A model generated the notes under the pieces. The model did no database searches. It was not told the DNA's origin and worked only from the letters and a program-made list of their open reading frames with translations. A program made the position numbers and the translations under genes. A stretch of DNA of 38,692 nt from a virus, in the IMG/VR virus record IMGVR_UViG_3300029893_000034, positions 1 through 38,692 of that record; one strand, 5' to 3'. Positions 13,966-21,491 of this stretch are shown here, piece after piece (positions within the stretch are counted from its first letter, which is position 1; each line of letters starts with the position of its first letter).

Positions 13966-16121
13966 GACCGATCGCGTTCGACACGGAGACCTGGTTGATC
14001 GCCCCGGGGAGGTTGGCGCCGCGGCTCGTCTGCCTGTCGTGGTGCGACGGCGCGGGCAACGGGCTGCTCGACCGGGACGAGGGCCTACGGTGGATCCGGG
14101 AAAAGCTCAAGGACCCGACCGTCGTGCTCGTCGGGCACAACGTGGCCTACGACTTCGGCGTGGTGTGCGAGGCCGACCCGAGCCTCCTGCCTCTGGTGTT
14201 CGGCGCCTACGACGCCGACCGCGTGATCGACACGGGGATCGTGGAGATGCTCCACCTGATCGCCCTCGGGCGCCTAGGGTTCGACCCGGCCCTCGGCCGG
14301 CCGCCGAAGTTCCGCCTGGCCGAGCTGGTCGAGAAGCATCTCGGCGAGAAGGTGGAGGGGAAGGAAGGGCCGGACGTCTGGCGCTTGCGCTACCACGAGC
14401 TCGACGGCGTGCCGATCGACACGTGGCCGGAGGCGGCGCGGGAGTACGCCCGGCTGGACGCGGCGTACACCTACCGGGTCGCTGCCCGGCAATACGATCA
14501 CGGCACGCCGGCGACGCTGGCGGACCAGTGCCGGGCGGCGTGGGCGCTGCACCTCATGGGCGCCTGGGGCCTGCGAACGGATCCCGAGGCCGTGGCGTCG
14601 CTCAAGGCGACGCTGACCGCGCACGTCGAGGCAGCGAACGCCAAGCTCGTCCAGGCCGGGCTGGTCCGGCCGGACGGCAGCAAGGACACGAAGGCGATCC
14701 AGGCCCGGGTGGTGCAGGCGTTCGGGCAGGACGTGATCGACTCCGACCCGAACCGGCGGACACCGGGCGGCGGGGTACGGATCGACGCGGACACCCTGCG
14801 GCAGTCGGGCGATCCGGACCTGCAGTTGCTGGCGGACATCGGCGAAGACGCGAAGGAGCTGAGCACGTACGTCCCGATCCTCGAGCGGGGCACCCGGCGG
14901 CCGATCAACGCGCGCTTCAACGTGCTCGTCGCCTCGGGCCGGACAAGCTGTCGGGGCCCGAACCTGCAGAACCAGCCGCGCCGGCCGGGCGTGCGCGAGT
15001 GCTACATCGCCCGGCCGGGCACCCTGCTCTGCTCGGTCGACTGGAACTCGGCCGAGATGCGCACGCTCGCGCAGCTCCTCGTCGACTGGTTCGGGCACTC
15101 GGAGCTGGCCGAGACCCTGAACGCCGGCCGAGACCCCCACCTGGAGACCGCGGCCCACCGCCTCGGGATCACCTACGAGGAGGCGGTCGCCAGGTACGAG
15201 GCGGGCGACAAGGAACTCGACGAGCACCGGACGCTGAGCAAGGCCGAGAACTTCGGCCGGCCGGGCGGCCTCGGCGACGACGCGTTCATCGCGTTCGCGC
15301 GCGCCACCTACGGCCTCGAGATCACCGCCGAGCGCGCGGCGGAGTCGAAGGCATCCTGGTTCGGCCGGTTCCCCGAGATGCAGTACTACTTCCGCGAGAT
15401 CAGCCGTCGGACGAACGAGGGCGGCGGACGGTTTACGTACGTGGTCGAGCGGACCGGGTTCGTTCGGGGCGACGTCGGCTACACCGACGGCTGCAACCAC
15501 GGCTTCCAGCACCCCGTCGCGCACGCCGGCAAGGCGGCCTGCTACCGCGTGGCGAAGGAGTGCTACCTCGGGGTGTGCTCCTGCGGTAACCCCTCGGCGC
15601 GTGCGCACTGCGAGGCCTGCGGAGGCACGGGCCGATCCCCGCTGTACGGCACGCGCCCGGTCGCGTTCATCCACGACGAGATCCTGGCGGAGGTGCCGGA
15701 GGCGACGGCGCACGAGGCCGCGCACCGCCTCGCCGAGATCATGCTGGAGGAGCTCAAGCGGCTCTGCCCGGACGTGCCGGTCAAGGCGGAGCCGGCGTTG
15801 ATGCGGCGCTGGTACAAGGGCGTGAAGACGGTCTACGACGAGCACGGGCGGCTTGTGCCTTGGGAGCCGAAGCGGCAGGAGCCGAAGCGACAGGAGCCGC
15901 AGCGGCAGGAGCCTGCGCCGGCCCCGCTCCTGATCGCTCCACCTTCGGCGCCTCTGCCCACAGCCCTGCCGGCCTGGCACGGCCCGGTGACGCCGGAGAA
16001 CCTGGACGCCTACGTGTCGGTGCACGGGCACGAGCCCGCGTTCCGGTACTACAACCTGGAGACGTACCGCGAGGCGGTGGCCGGGGCCGGCTGCCAGTGC
16101 CGCGGGGAGGTGACGCCGTGA
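13962..16121 (+). CDS. polA: Family A DNA polymerase with 3'-5' exonuclease
   Basis: Residues 1-190 are a DnaQ-like exonuclease: Exo I FDTET (Asp7, Glu9), Exo II GHNVAYDF, Exo III YARLDAAYTY. The polymerase domain has motif A SVDWNSAEMR (catalytic Asp360), motif B SKAENFGRPGGLG (Lys427, Phe431) and motif C FIHDEI (Asp near 571). In motif B the residue matching E. coli Tyr766 is Gly435. A Cys-rich insert (CSCGNP...HCEACGGTG, about 537-557) before motif C could bind zinc. After about residue 625 a non-family tail holds three EP(K/Q)RQ repeats, a proline linker and a small C-terminal domain. There is no 5'-3' exonuclease domain. GTG 13962 overlaps the preceding stop and has GGAGG upstream. This is the phage replicative polymerase, presumably held by the clamp at 8788. 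Confidence 0.92.
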   Translation: MRPIAFDTETWLIAPGRLAPRLVCLSWCDGAGNGLLDRDEGLRWIREKLKDPTVVLVGHNVAYDFGVVCEADPSLLPLVFGAYDADRVIDTGIVEMLHLIALGRLGFDPALGRPPKFRLAELVEKHLGEKVEGKEGPDVWRLRYHELDGVPIDTWPEAAREYARLDAAYTYRVAARQYDHGTPATLADQCRAAWALHLMGAWGLRTDPEAVASLKATLTAHVEAANAKLVQAGLVRPDGSKDTKAIQARVVQAFGQDVIDSDPNRRTPGGGVRIDADTLRQSGDPDLQLLADIGEDAKELSTYVPILERGTRRPINARFNVLVASGRTSCRGPNLQNQPRRPGVRECYIARPGTLLCSVDWNSAEMRTLAQLLVDWFGHSELAETLNAGRDPHLETAAHRLGITYEEAVARYEAGDKELDEHRTLSKAENFGRPGGLGDDAFIAFARATYGLEITAERAAESKASWFGRFPEMQYYFREISRRTNEGGGRFTYVVERTGFVRGDVGYTDGCNHGFQHPVAHAGKAACYRVAKECYLGVCSCGNPSARAHCEACGGTGRSPLYGTRPVAFIHDEILAEVPEATAHEAAHRLAEIMLEELKRLCPDVPVKAEPALMRRWYKGVKTVYDEHGRLVPWEPKRQEPKRQEPQRQEPAPAPLLIAPPSAPLPTALPAWHGPVTPENLDAYVSVHGHEPAFRYYNLETYREAVAGAGCQCRGEVTP
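15864..15908 (+). repeat. Three tandem 15-bp units in the polymerase tail
   Basis: Three near-identical 15-base units (15864-15878, 15879-15893, 15894-15908) encode EPKRQ, EPKRQ and EPQRQ. They form a flexible charged linker between the polymerase core and a short C-terminal domain, where a clamp-binding or partner-binding peptide could sit. Confidence 0.7.
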
Positions 16122-16735
16122 CGGAGACCTGCGACGTGTGCGGGCGGCCCGTCGCCGACCCGGCCACCGCCGGCTGCGAGAGGGCCTGGATGGCCCGGTA
16201 CGGGGTCGAGCCCATGACGGGGGTGCTGTTCGCGTGCGAGCGCGCCGGCCGGCTGCGGGCGGAGGCCCGACTGGTCGAGTACGAAGCCTGCCGCGGTACG
16301 CCGCCCGACACCGCCCGCGCGGTGGCTCGGCGGGCGGCCGAGGACCTGGGGCTCAGCGCACGGGCCGAGGACCGCATTCACACCGCGGTCTACGGCTACG
16401 GACTGGCAGTGGTCGAGCGGGCAGAGCAGGAGCGGGACGAGGCGCTCGCCGAAGCCGAGGCATTGCGTGCGAGCGTCCGCGCGTCAGCCGATGCGCTTGC
16501 GGCGTGGAGCGCGCTCGTGGACACGCTCCGCCAGGCCGCCGGCATCGCGACCGACGCCACGCCGGCGCAGGTCGTGGCCGGCACCATCAGGTGCTACAGG
16601 GCACGCGGCGATGGGTACGTCATGCTGGAGCGGGAGCGGGACGAGGCGCGTGCAGAGCGGGACGCGCTTCACGCCGAGTGGATGCAGCTGGCCGCGCCGC
16701 ACCTGCCGGGCGGGGTGGAGGCCGACGATGGATGA
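16118..16735 (+). CDS. Zinc-knuckle and coiled-coil protein (205 aa)
   Basis: GTG 16118 overlaps the polymerase stop (GTGA) and has GGGGAGG seven bases upstream. The N-terminus has a CDVCG pair and two further Cys (GCERAW, ACERAG), enough for one zinc site. Most of the rest is helical and charged, with strong heptads (ERAEQERDEALAEAEALRAS and LERERDEARAERDALHAEW) that predict a coiled coil. No catalytic motif is visible. Proteins of this design in phage operons are mostly uncharacterised; it could be a scaffold or DNA-binding accessory factor. Confidence 0.6.
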   Translation: MTETCDVCGRPVADPATAGCERAWMARYGVEPMTGVLFACERAGRLRAEARLVEYEACRGTPPDTARAVARRAAEDLGLSARAEDRIHTAVYGYGLAVVERAEQERDEALAEAEALRASVRASADALAAWSALVDTLRQAAGIATDATPAQVVAGTIRCYRARGDGYVMLERERDEARAERDALHAEWMQLAAPHLPGGVEADDG

Positions 16736-16913
16736 CACCCTTCCCCGCGACGTCGCCCGCTGCTCGGGGACGCGTTGCTCGACCCGGGATCGCTGCCTGC
16801 GGTACCTCGCCGGGCAGCGGGACGACGGACCTGCGACGTGGTTCGTGCCCCTGCGGACCGGCGAGCAGTGCCAGCACATGATCCCGGTGCAGCCGGAGGT
16901 GGCTCGTGGATGA
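16728..16913 (+). CDS. Small Cys-rich protein (61 aa)
   Basis: ATG 16728 lies inside the end of the previous gene, and its stop overlaps the next GTG (16906). The 61 residues begin MDDTLPRDVARCSGTRCSTR and hold four Cys (CSGTRC, DRC, EQC) that could form a small zinc site. The pattern SxGTRCSxRDxCLRY resembles short phage proteins near replication genes, but no function is known to me. It is too short for a confident family call. Confidence 0.5.
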   Translation: MDDTLPRDVARCSGTRCSTRDRCLRYLAGQRDDGPATWFVPLRTGEQCQHMIPVQPEVARG

Positions 16914-17286
16914 CCTACTGACCCGCGCCCAGGCCCTCGGACTGCGGCTGCTGGAGTGCGCGACCTGCCGCGGCACCGGCCTCTGGTGCGACTCGTGCCC
17001 CGACGTGCACGGCACCTGGCCCACGCGCGAGGCGTCGTGCTCGTGCTGCCACGACTGCCCCGCCTGCAACGGCACCGGCGAGGACCGGACGCCGGGCGGG
17101 GTGCTGATGGCGGTGGCGATCTGGGCTATCGGCGCCGGCCGTTACACGTGCGTCTGGGACGACCACGTGACTGTGGTTCTTGGCCGCCATGGGGACGTGC
17201 AGGCGGCGGACCACGACGGCACCCCCGAGAGCATCGCCCGGGCCGCACTCACGGCGTTCGTTCGGGCGGTGGGAGGGGAGCCGTGA
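16906..17286 (+). CDS. DnaJ-type zinc-finger protein (126 aa)
   Basis: The N-terminal 60 residues contain two CxxCxGTG units (CATCRGTG and CPACNGTG) with intervening CDSC and CSCC pairs, the signature of a DnaJ-like Cys-rich domain binding two zincs. There is no J-domain, so it is a free-standing zinc module, as is common in phages. The C-terminal half is a small domain with VVLGRHGDVQAADHDGTPE and a closing helix. GTG 16906 has AGGAGGT about six to ten bases upstream (GGAGGT at 16895-16900). Likely roles are protein or nucleic acid binding in the replication operon. Confidence 0.6.
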   Translation: MDDLLTRAQALGLRLLECATCRGTGLWCDSCPDVHGTWPTREASCSCCHDCPACNGTGEDRTPGGVLMAVAIWAIGAGRYTCVWDDHVTVVLGRHGDVQAADHDGTPESIARAALTAFVRAVGGEP

Positions 17287-17936
17287 CAGAGCGACCGATC
17301 CTCATGTCCGGGCCGCTGGTCCGGTCGACGCTGAAGGACCGCAAAACGCAGACGCGGCGGCTGCTGCGCGTGCAGCCGGACAGGTGGGAGGCGGCTCGTG
17401 ACGAGTCCGCCATCGTAGCCTGCCCCGATGGTGTGTGGGTTCTGACCGTCGGCGGCGTGGTGCGGCAGTCGCTCGGCAAGTGCCCCTACGGCGCCCCCGG
17501 CGATCGGCTGTGGGTGCGGGAGACGTGGGCGCTGGTCCAGCGCGGCGACTGCGCGCCCGGCGGCTGGCCCTACGACCCCTACCGCCTGTACCGCGCCACA
17601 GACGACGAGCCCGATCTGCCGGACTGGGCCCTGGCTGAGCCGTTCCGCTGGCGCCCCTCCATCCACATGCCCCGCTGGGCCAGCCGCCTGACGCTGGAGG
17701 TGACCGGCGTCCGGGTCGAGCGGTTGCGGGCGATCACGCAGGCGGATGCCGTCGCTGAGGGCATGCCTGACAGCCGGGATCTGTGGTGCATGCCGGCCAG
17801 CTCGCTCTCGGACACGAGCCTGGCCGGACCACGAGCGGCCTTTGCCACCGTATGGGACAGCCTCAAGCCCAAGCCCGGCGCCGCCTGGGCGGACAACCCG
17901 TGGGTGTGGGTGATCGAGTTCCGGAGGGCGGCGTGA
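17283..17936 (+). CDS. ASCH-like phage protein (217 aa)
   Basis: Begins MTERPILMSGPLVRSTLKDR, then KTQTRRLLRVQP, CPYGAPGDRLWVRETW, a central RYRATD-type strand, HMPRWASRLTLEVTGVRVER, LRAITQADAVAEG and, at the end, NPWVWVIEF. This order matches a well-known phage family whose core is an ASCH (PUA-like) beta-barrel, possibly an RNA- or modified-base-binding fold; members are often mislabelled morphogenetic protein. The GTG start overlaps the previous stop. Its cellular role is not established. It may read modified bases or RNA, which would fit a phage with three DNA methylases, but that is inference. Confidence 0.7.
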   Translation: MTERPILMSGPLVRSTLKDRKTQTRRLLRVQPDRWEAARDESAIVACPDGVWVLTVGGVVRQSLGKCPYGAPGDRLWVRETWALVQRGDCAPGGWPYDPYRLYRATDDEPDLPDWALAEPFRWRPSIHMPRWASRLTLEVTGVRVERLRAITQADAVAEGMPDSRDLWCMPASSLSDTSLAGPRAAFATVWDSLKPKPGAAWADNPWVWVIEFRRAA

Positions 17937-18625
17937 CCACCCACCGCCGCTACAGCCTGCGCGACTTCGCCGCCGCGTTCGGCTACGGCCTGGTGACGCT
18001 CCAGGGCTGGGCGCGCCGCGGGGTGGTGCCGCCGCCGGCGAGCCACTACGAGCGGCCGGCCGGGCGCGGGGGGCGGATCTACCTTGCCGTGCCGGAGGTG
18101 GTGCAGCCCGAGGCCCCGGTCGCGCCCCGGCGGGAGACGGCGGCGGAGAAGTCGGAAGCTCCTGCTGGAGATCGAGGTGCTGGAGAGACAACTGGCAGGG
18201 ACGAGCCCGGCGCCCGGGCGGCCGGTGGAGGACTGAGCATGGACACGACGGCGCTTCGGGACCGAGCGCGACGCGGCGACGCGCGGTTCAGCGAGATGAT
18301 CGCCCTCTGCGACGAGGTGGACCGCCTCCGCGCCCGCGTGGCGGAGCTGGAGGCGGAGCGCGACGCGCCCCTCGTCCGGCTCCGGCCGGGGCAGGTGGCG
18401 ATAACGGAGTGGCAGGGCTACTGGGTAGGGATCGCGACGGCGGGTGCGTACTCGACCGACGGCCGCTCGCTGCAGCTCGGCGCCGCCGCGAGCGGCCAGT
18501 GGAGGGTACTGGACAGCGACGCCGGCACGGTTTTGGCCTCCGACTCCGGCACCGCCCCCGACCTCGACGCCGCCAAACGCGCGGCCGAGGAGGCGGTCGT
18601 GCGGCTGGCGCGGGGGGAGTCGTGA
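17933..18625 (+). CDS. HTH protein joined in frame to the next gene, probably by a frameshift
   Basis: As sequenced, one frame runs from GTG 17933 (GTGA overlap) to 18625, 230 residues. Residues 1-50 look like a MerR/excisionase-style helix-turn-helix (YSLRDFAAAFGYGLVTLQGW, then ARRGVVPPP). Residues about 72-102 are low-complexity Gly/Ala/Glu. In the +1 frame the same DNA reads SRKLLLEIEVLERQLAG, then TSPAPGRPVED and stops at TGA 18234-18236, just before a proper gene start (ATG 18239, Shine-Dalgarno GGAGG). The natural HTH gene is therefore probably 17933-18236 with a one-base shift near 18122-18160, and the long frame an artefact or a recent fusion. HTH plus terminal coiled coil would suit a small DNA-binding regulator or terminase-small-subunit-like protein. 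Confidence 0.5.
   Translation: MTTHRRYSLRDFAAAFGYGLVTLQGWARRGVVPPPASHYERPAGRGGRIYLAVPEVVQPEAPVAPRRETAAEKSEAPAGDRGAGETTGRDEPGARAAGGGLSMDTTALRDRARRGDARFSEMIALCDEVDRLRARVAELEAERDAPLVRLRPGQVAITEWQGYWVGIATAGAYSTDGRSLQLGAAASGQWRVLDSDAGTVLASDSGTAPDLDAAKRAAEEAVVRLARGES
18239..18625 (+). CDS. Coiled-coil plus beta-domain protein (128 aa)
   Basis: ATG 18239 has GGAGG (18227-18231) seven bases upstream, making it a believable independent start even though the upstream frame is open into it. Residues 1-45 are helical with heptads (EMIALCDEVDRLRARVAELE). Residues 55-110 form short strands (RPGQVAITEWQGYWVGI, SLQLGAAASGQWRVLD, GTVLASDSGTAPDLDAA). The stop overlaps the csf1 GTG (GTGA at 18622), so this gene is translationally coupled to the CRISPR operon. 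No family is recognised; by position it may be the gene just ahead of the csf operon rather than part of it. Confidence 0.5.
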   Translation: MDTTALRDRARRGDARFSEMIALCDEVDRLRARVAELEAERDAPLVRLRPGQVAITEWQGYWVGIATAGAYSTDGRSLQLGAAASGQWRVLDSDAGTVLASDSGTAPDLDAAKRAAEEAVVRLARGES

Positions 18626-19428
18626 AACAACTCGACCTCCTATCCTACACGGCCCCCAGGCCCCCGCCGGAGCCGCCCGCGGTCCGCGCCGAGGCCCCGC
18701 CCCCCACGCTCTCCGGGCGCCTGTGGCTGGACGCGGGGCGGCCCAAGCCCCCAGGCGCCGGCGGCCCGGGCGTCTGCTACGTCTGCGGCTGGGAAGCGCC
18801 GGCGACCCTGCCCCGGCGCAAGGCCCTGTCGGACGTGTTCACCGCTCACGACCAGTGCGCTGCCACCGGCAGCGATCGCGTCTGCGCGGGGTGCGCGTGG
18901 ACGATGGGCGGCCGGAGCTCGGCGACGCTCCACACCTGGCGGCTCTACTGCGTGCTCTGGCGCGAGGACGGCGCCGTGCCCGATCGCATCCACCCGGCTG
19001 CGCCCGACGGCGGCACCCGAGCCTGGTGCGCCAACCGGAGCGACCTGCGGCCCCTCTTGCGCTGCCTGCTGGCCCCGCCGCCGTGCGCCTGGTCGGCGTC
19101 GTTCGCCGTCTCGGGCCAGGCGCAGTGCGTCCCGTTCGCGCCCCTTGTGCCGGCCGGCGGGCGCCCCCGGGTGCTGGTCGAGCGGAGCGTACTCGACGTG
19201 GCCGAGGCGCCCGTCCTGCTGCCGCACGTCGCGGCGCTGCGGGCGGCTGGCGTGGACGCCGACACGATCACGAGCGGGCGGCTGGACGCCGGGGCGTGCA
19301 TGCGCCTCGGGGCTGCCGCCCGCCGCCACCTGGACGCGCTGCGGACCCACCGCGGCGATCCTCTGGTCTACCTACTGGCGTGGGCGCTGAAGCGTGACCA
19401 CGCCGAGGAGTTCACCGATGACCGATGA
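18622..19428 (+). CDS. csf1: Type IV CRISPR-associated protein Csf1 (Cas8-like large subunit)
   Basis: A 268-residue protein with the Csf1 signature: a four-Cys zinc finger made of CYVCG (near residue 50) and CAGC (near 91), with FTAHDQCAATGSDRVCAGC between them. This matches the family pattern of CxxC, a basic loop, FTxHDxxAxxxSxxVCxxCxW. A short Pro-rich N-terminus precedes it. The rest is alpha/beta with further Cys. Csf1 is the small Cas8-like subunit of type IV complexes. Here it leads csf1-cas11-csf2-csf3-cysH, the gene set of type IV-B. GTG 18622 overlaps the previous stop; cas11 overlaps its 3' end by 11 bases. The call rests on the zinc-finger pattern and above all on the four genes that follow. 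Confidence 0.78.
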   Translation: MKQLDLLSYTAPRPPPEPPAVRAEAPPPTLSGRLWLDAGRPKPPGAGGPGVCYVCGWEAPATLPRRKALSDVFTAHDQCAATGSDRVCAGCAWTMGGRSSATLHTWRLYCVLWREDGAVPDRIHPAAPDGGTRAWCANRSDLRPLLRCLLAPPPCAWSASFAVSGQAQCVPFAPLVPAGGRPRVLVERSVLDVAEAPVLLPHVAALRAAGVDADTITSGRLDAGACMRLGAAARRHLDALRTHRGDPLVYLLAWALKRDHAEEFTDDR

Positions 19429-19792
19429 CACGCTGCGGAGCATGGCCGCGGAGGTGGTGCTGGCGGTGATGCGCGACGCCAGCACACAGAAGATCGACCC
19501 GCGCAAGTGGTGGGAGAGGGCGACGACGGCACTCCGCGCGGCGGCTAACGCGGCCGGATCGTGGAGCCAGTTCGCTTCCCGGCTCGCCCGCCACCTGCAG
19601 ATCGACACCTACAGCGCCGAGGGAGGGGCCAAGCTGGGGCACGTGGCGGAGTACCTGGGCAACCCGGCCGACCTGCGACGATTCTTCCGGTTGTGCCGGG
19701 AAGAGGCCGAGTGGATCATCGTGGAAGCGCGGGCGCTCCGAGACGCCATGCGTGAAGCACAGAGGGCAGAGCACGAGGGAGGAGCATCATGA
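19418..19792 (+). CDS. cas11: Type IV small subunit (Cas11-like)
   Basis: A 124-residue, almost fully helical protein between csf1 and csf2, where type IV-B operons place their small subunit. Helices visible: DDTLRSMAAEVVLAVMRDA, WWERATTALRAAANAAG, WSQFASRLARHLQI, LGHVAEYLGNPADLRRFFRL and a long last helix EAEWIIVEARALRDAMREAQ. Small subunits are poorly conserved, so the call comes mostly from size, fold and position. In known complexes Cas11 lines the backbone filament beside Cas7. ATG 19418 has GGAG seven bases upstream and lies inside csf1; the stop overlaps csf2 (ATGA). Confidence 0.6.
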   Translation: MTDDTLRSMAAEVVLAVMRDASTQKIDPRKWWERATTALRAAANAAGSWSQFASRLARHLQIDTYSAEGGAKLGHVAEYLGNPADLRRFFRLCREEAEWIIVEARALRDAMREAQRAEHEGGAS

Positions 19793-20793
19793 TCGACCGA
19801 CAGACCGGGCGCGTGGACCTGCGGGTCACGCTGCTGCAGCCATTCCACCACGGGGCAGGGAGCAGCGGCACGACCGCGATGCTCCGGACCAAGCCCGTGA
19901 TCGACCCCGAGACAGGCGAGCGGTACGACGTGCCGTACCTTTCGGCCAACTCGGTGCGCCATAGGATCCGGGCGTCGGCCGCCTGGCACGCGATCCGGAC
20001 GGCTGGGATCGATGACGGATCGCTGTCCCGCGGCGCCGTCCACCTGCTGATGAGCGGCGGATCGCTCTCGGCCACGGGCAGCTCGGTCAACCTCCGGCAG
20101 GCGCGGCGCCTCGCGGAGCTGGTGCCAGGGCTTGCCCTCATGGGGTTCAGCGCCGGCAACCGCATGCCGGCAGGCAAGCTGATGGTGTCAGACCTCGACC
20201 TGGTATGCGCCGAGAACCGCTGGCGGGCTCCCGAGGACGTGCGCGACGACGGCCGCTCCGGCACCCCGTTCGGCGTGTGGGTGGACGACTGCATGTCCAC
20301 CCGCAAGAGCCCGCTCGGGGACGACGACGTGCGGCGCCTGCTACCCGCCGCCGAGCGTGAGGCCCTGGACGATGACGCATCCAAGCGCCTCGCCAAGAGC
20401 CGCCGCGGCGAGCGGTCCGAGGGAGACCCTGAGAGCCTGCAGGCGATCTACGAGCACCAGATCCTGGTCACGGGCGCGGGATTCTGGGGTGACATCCACT
20501 ACCGCGGCCTCGACGCGCTCGAGCGGGCGGCCTTGGTGGCGGCCCTGTCCTGGTGGTGCATCGGGGAGCACGCCGACGGCCGGCCCCTGTTCCACCTCGG
20601 CGCCCGCGAGAGCCACGGGTGGGGCCGTGCGGCGATCGAGTTCCGCGGCGTGACGTTCGCCCGCCCTGCCGAGCGACCCTCGGACCTGCGGCCCGTGGCG
20701 CCCGGGGCCCGGCCGCCCGAGCTCGTCGCCTACGAGGAGCACCTGCGCGAGCACGCGGCCGAGATCCGCGCCATGCTGCAGGAGGCCGCATGA
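19789..20793 (+). CDS. csf2: Type IV CRISPR backbone subunit Csf2 (Cas7-like)
   Basis: A 334-residue RAMP/Cas7 protein. The N-terminus runs LRVTLLQPFHHGAGSSGTT, then a domain with PYLSANSVRHRIRASAAW, the PxxxxNSxRxxxR element of the Cas7 RRM fold, and later ALMGFSAGNRMPAGKLMVSD, YEHQILVTGAGFWGDIHY and HLGARESHGWGRAAIEF, a glycine-rich late element as in RAMPs. Length fits Csf2 (about 330-370). Csf2 polymerises along guide RNA to form the helical backbone of the type IV complex. ATG 19789 overlaps cas11's stop and has GGAGG upstream; csf3 overlaps its end. Confidence 0.82.
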   Translation: MIDRQTGRVDLRVTLLQPFHHGAGSSGTTAMLRTKPVIDPETGERYDVPYLSANSVRHRIRASAAWHAIRTAGIDDGSLSRGAVHLLMSGGSLSATGSSVNLRQARRLAELVPGLALMGFSAGNRMPAGKLMVSDLDLVCAENRWRAPEDVRDDGRSGTPFGVWVDDCMSTRKSPLGDDDVRRLLPAAEREALDDDASKRLAKSRRGERSEGDPESLQAIYEHQILVTGAGFWGDIHYRGLDALERAALVAALSWWCIGEHADGRPLFHLGARESHGWGRAAIEFRGVTFARPAERPSDLRPVAPGARPPELVAYEEHLREHAAEIRAMLQEAA

Positions 20794-21491
20794 GGGTCAT
20801 CATCGACCACGACCGGGGCACGCGCCCGCTCGCCATCACGGCGACGCTCGCCGAGCGGATCCTCGTGCGGATCGGGGACCTGCCGCAGATCGACGGCATC
20901 TTCGCCGTCCAGCGCCTCCGGATGCTTGGCGACGAGCGGCCCGAGCAGATCGAACGGCACGACCCGAGGCCCGCCGAGGTGGGGCTCCGGCTCGCCAAGT
21001 GGCGCGTGGGCGACCTGTGGGGCTACGTCGTGACTGAGCCGCTGCCGGTGGGCGAGGTCCGCTACGGCCGGGCCGAGATCCGGAAGATGCCCGACACCGA
21101 TGCGATGGCGGAGCTGACCGACGCCCCGTCCGTCACCGTCTCGGCGGGCGCGACCAAGGCCTACGACCTGACGCTGCCCACGGTGCAGTGCTCGGCGCTC
21201 AAGTGGTGGGTGATCGGCAAAAGCAAGGAGATCCGGCGGCGGTACCTGCGACTCGACGCAGAGGGCCGGAGCCAGGCCGTGCACTCCATCGGCAGCAAGC
21301 GCGGGCTCGGGTTCGGCCGCGTGCTCCGGTGGGCGGTGGACGAGGCGCCCGAGGTGGACGCGGACTGGATCCTCGCCCGGCGGTGGATGCCCGAGGGCTA
21401 CCGGGAGGGGCGGACTAGCCTGCGCGGGATCCGGCCGCCCTACTGGCACCCGGCGCGGCAGGTGACGTGCGTGGAGCCCGCGTGGGACTGA
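20790..21491 (+). CDS. csf3: Type IV CRISPR subunit Csf3 (Cas5-like)
   Basis: A 233-residue RAMP/Cas5-like protein. After an RRM-like N-terminus (RPLAITATLAERILVRIGDL), it has KWRVGDLWGYVVTEPLPVGE, a central LTLPTVQCSALKWWVIGKSK and a late glycine loop SIGSKRGLGFGRVLRW, the G-rich loop typical of Cas5/Cas6 RAMPs. The C-terminus carries LRGIRPPYWHPARQ. Cas5-type subunits cap the guide RNA 5' handle next to the Cas8-like subunit. ATG 20790 overlaps csf2 (ATGA) and its stop lies inside the cysH-like gene. Confidence is high as part of the operon and moderate alone. Confidence 0.8.
   Translation: MRVIIDHDRGTRPLAITATLAERILVRIGDLPQIDGIFAVQRLRMLGDERPEQIERHDPRPAEVGLRLAKWRVGDLWGYVVTEPLPVGEVRYGRAEIRKMPDTDAMAELTDAPSVTVSAGATKAYDLTLPTVQCSALKWWVIGKSKEIRRRYLRLDAEGRSQAVHSIGSKRGLGFGRVLRWAVDEAPEVDADWILARRWMPEGYREGRTSLRGIRPPYWHPARQVTCVEPAWD

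Noticed and set aside
16906-17286. Complete DnaJ chaperone
   Set aside because: The Cys-rich CxxCxGTG units are present but no J-domain or C-terminal substrate-binding domain.
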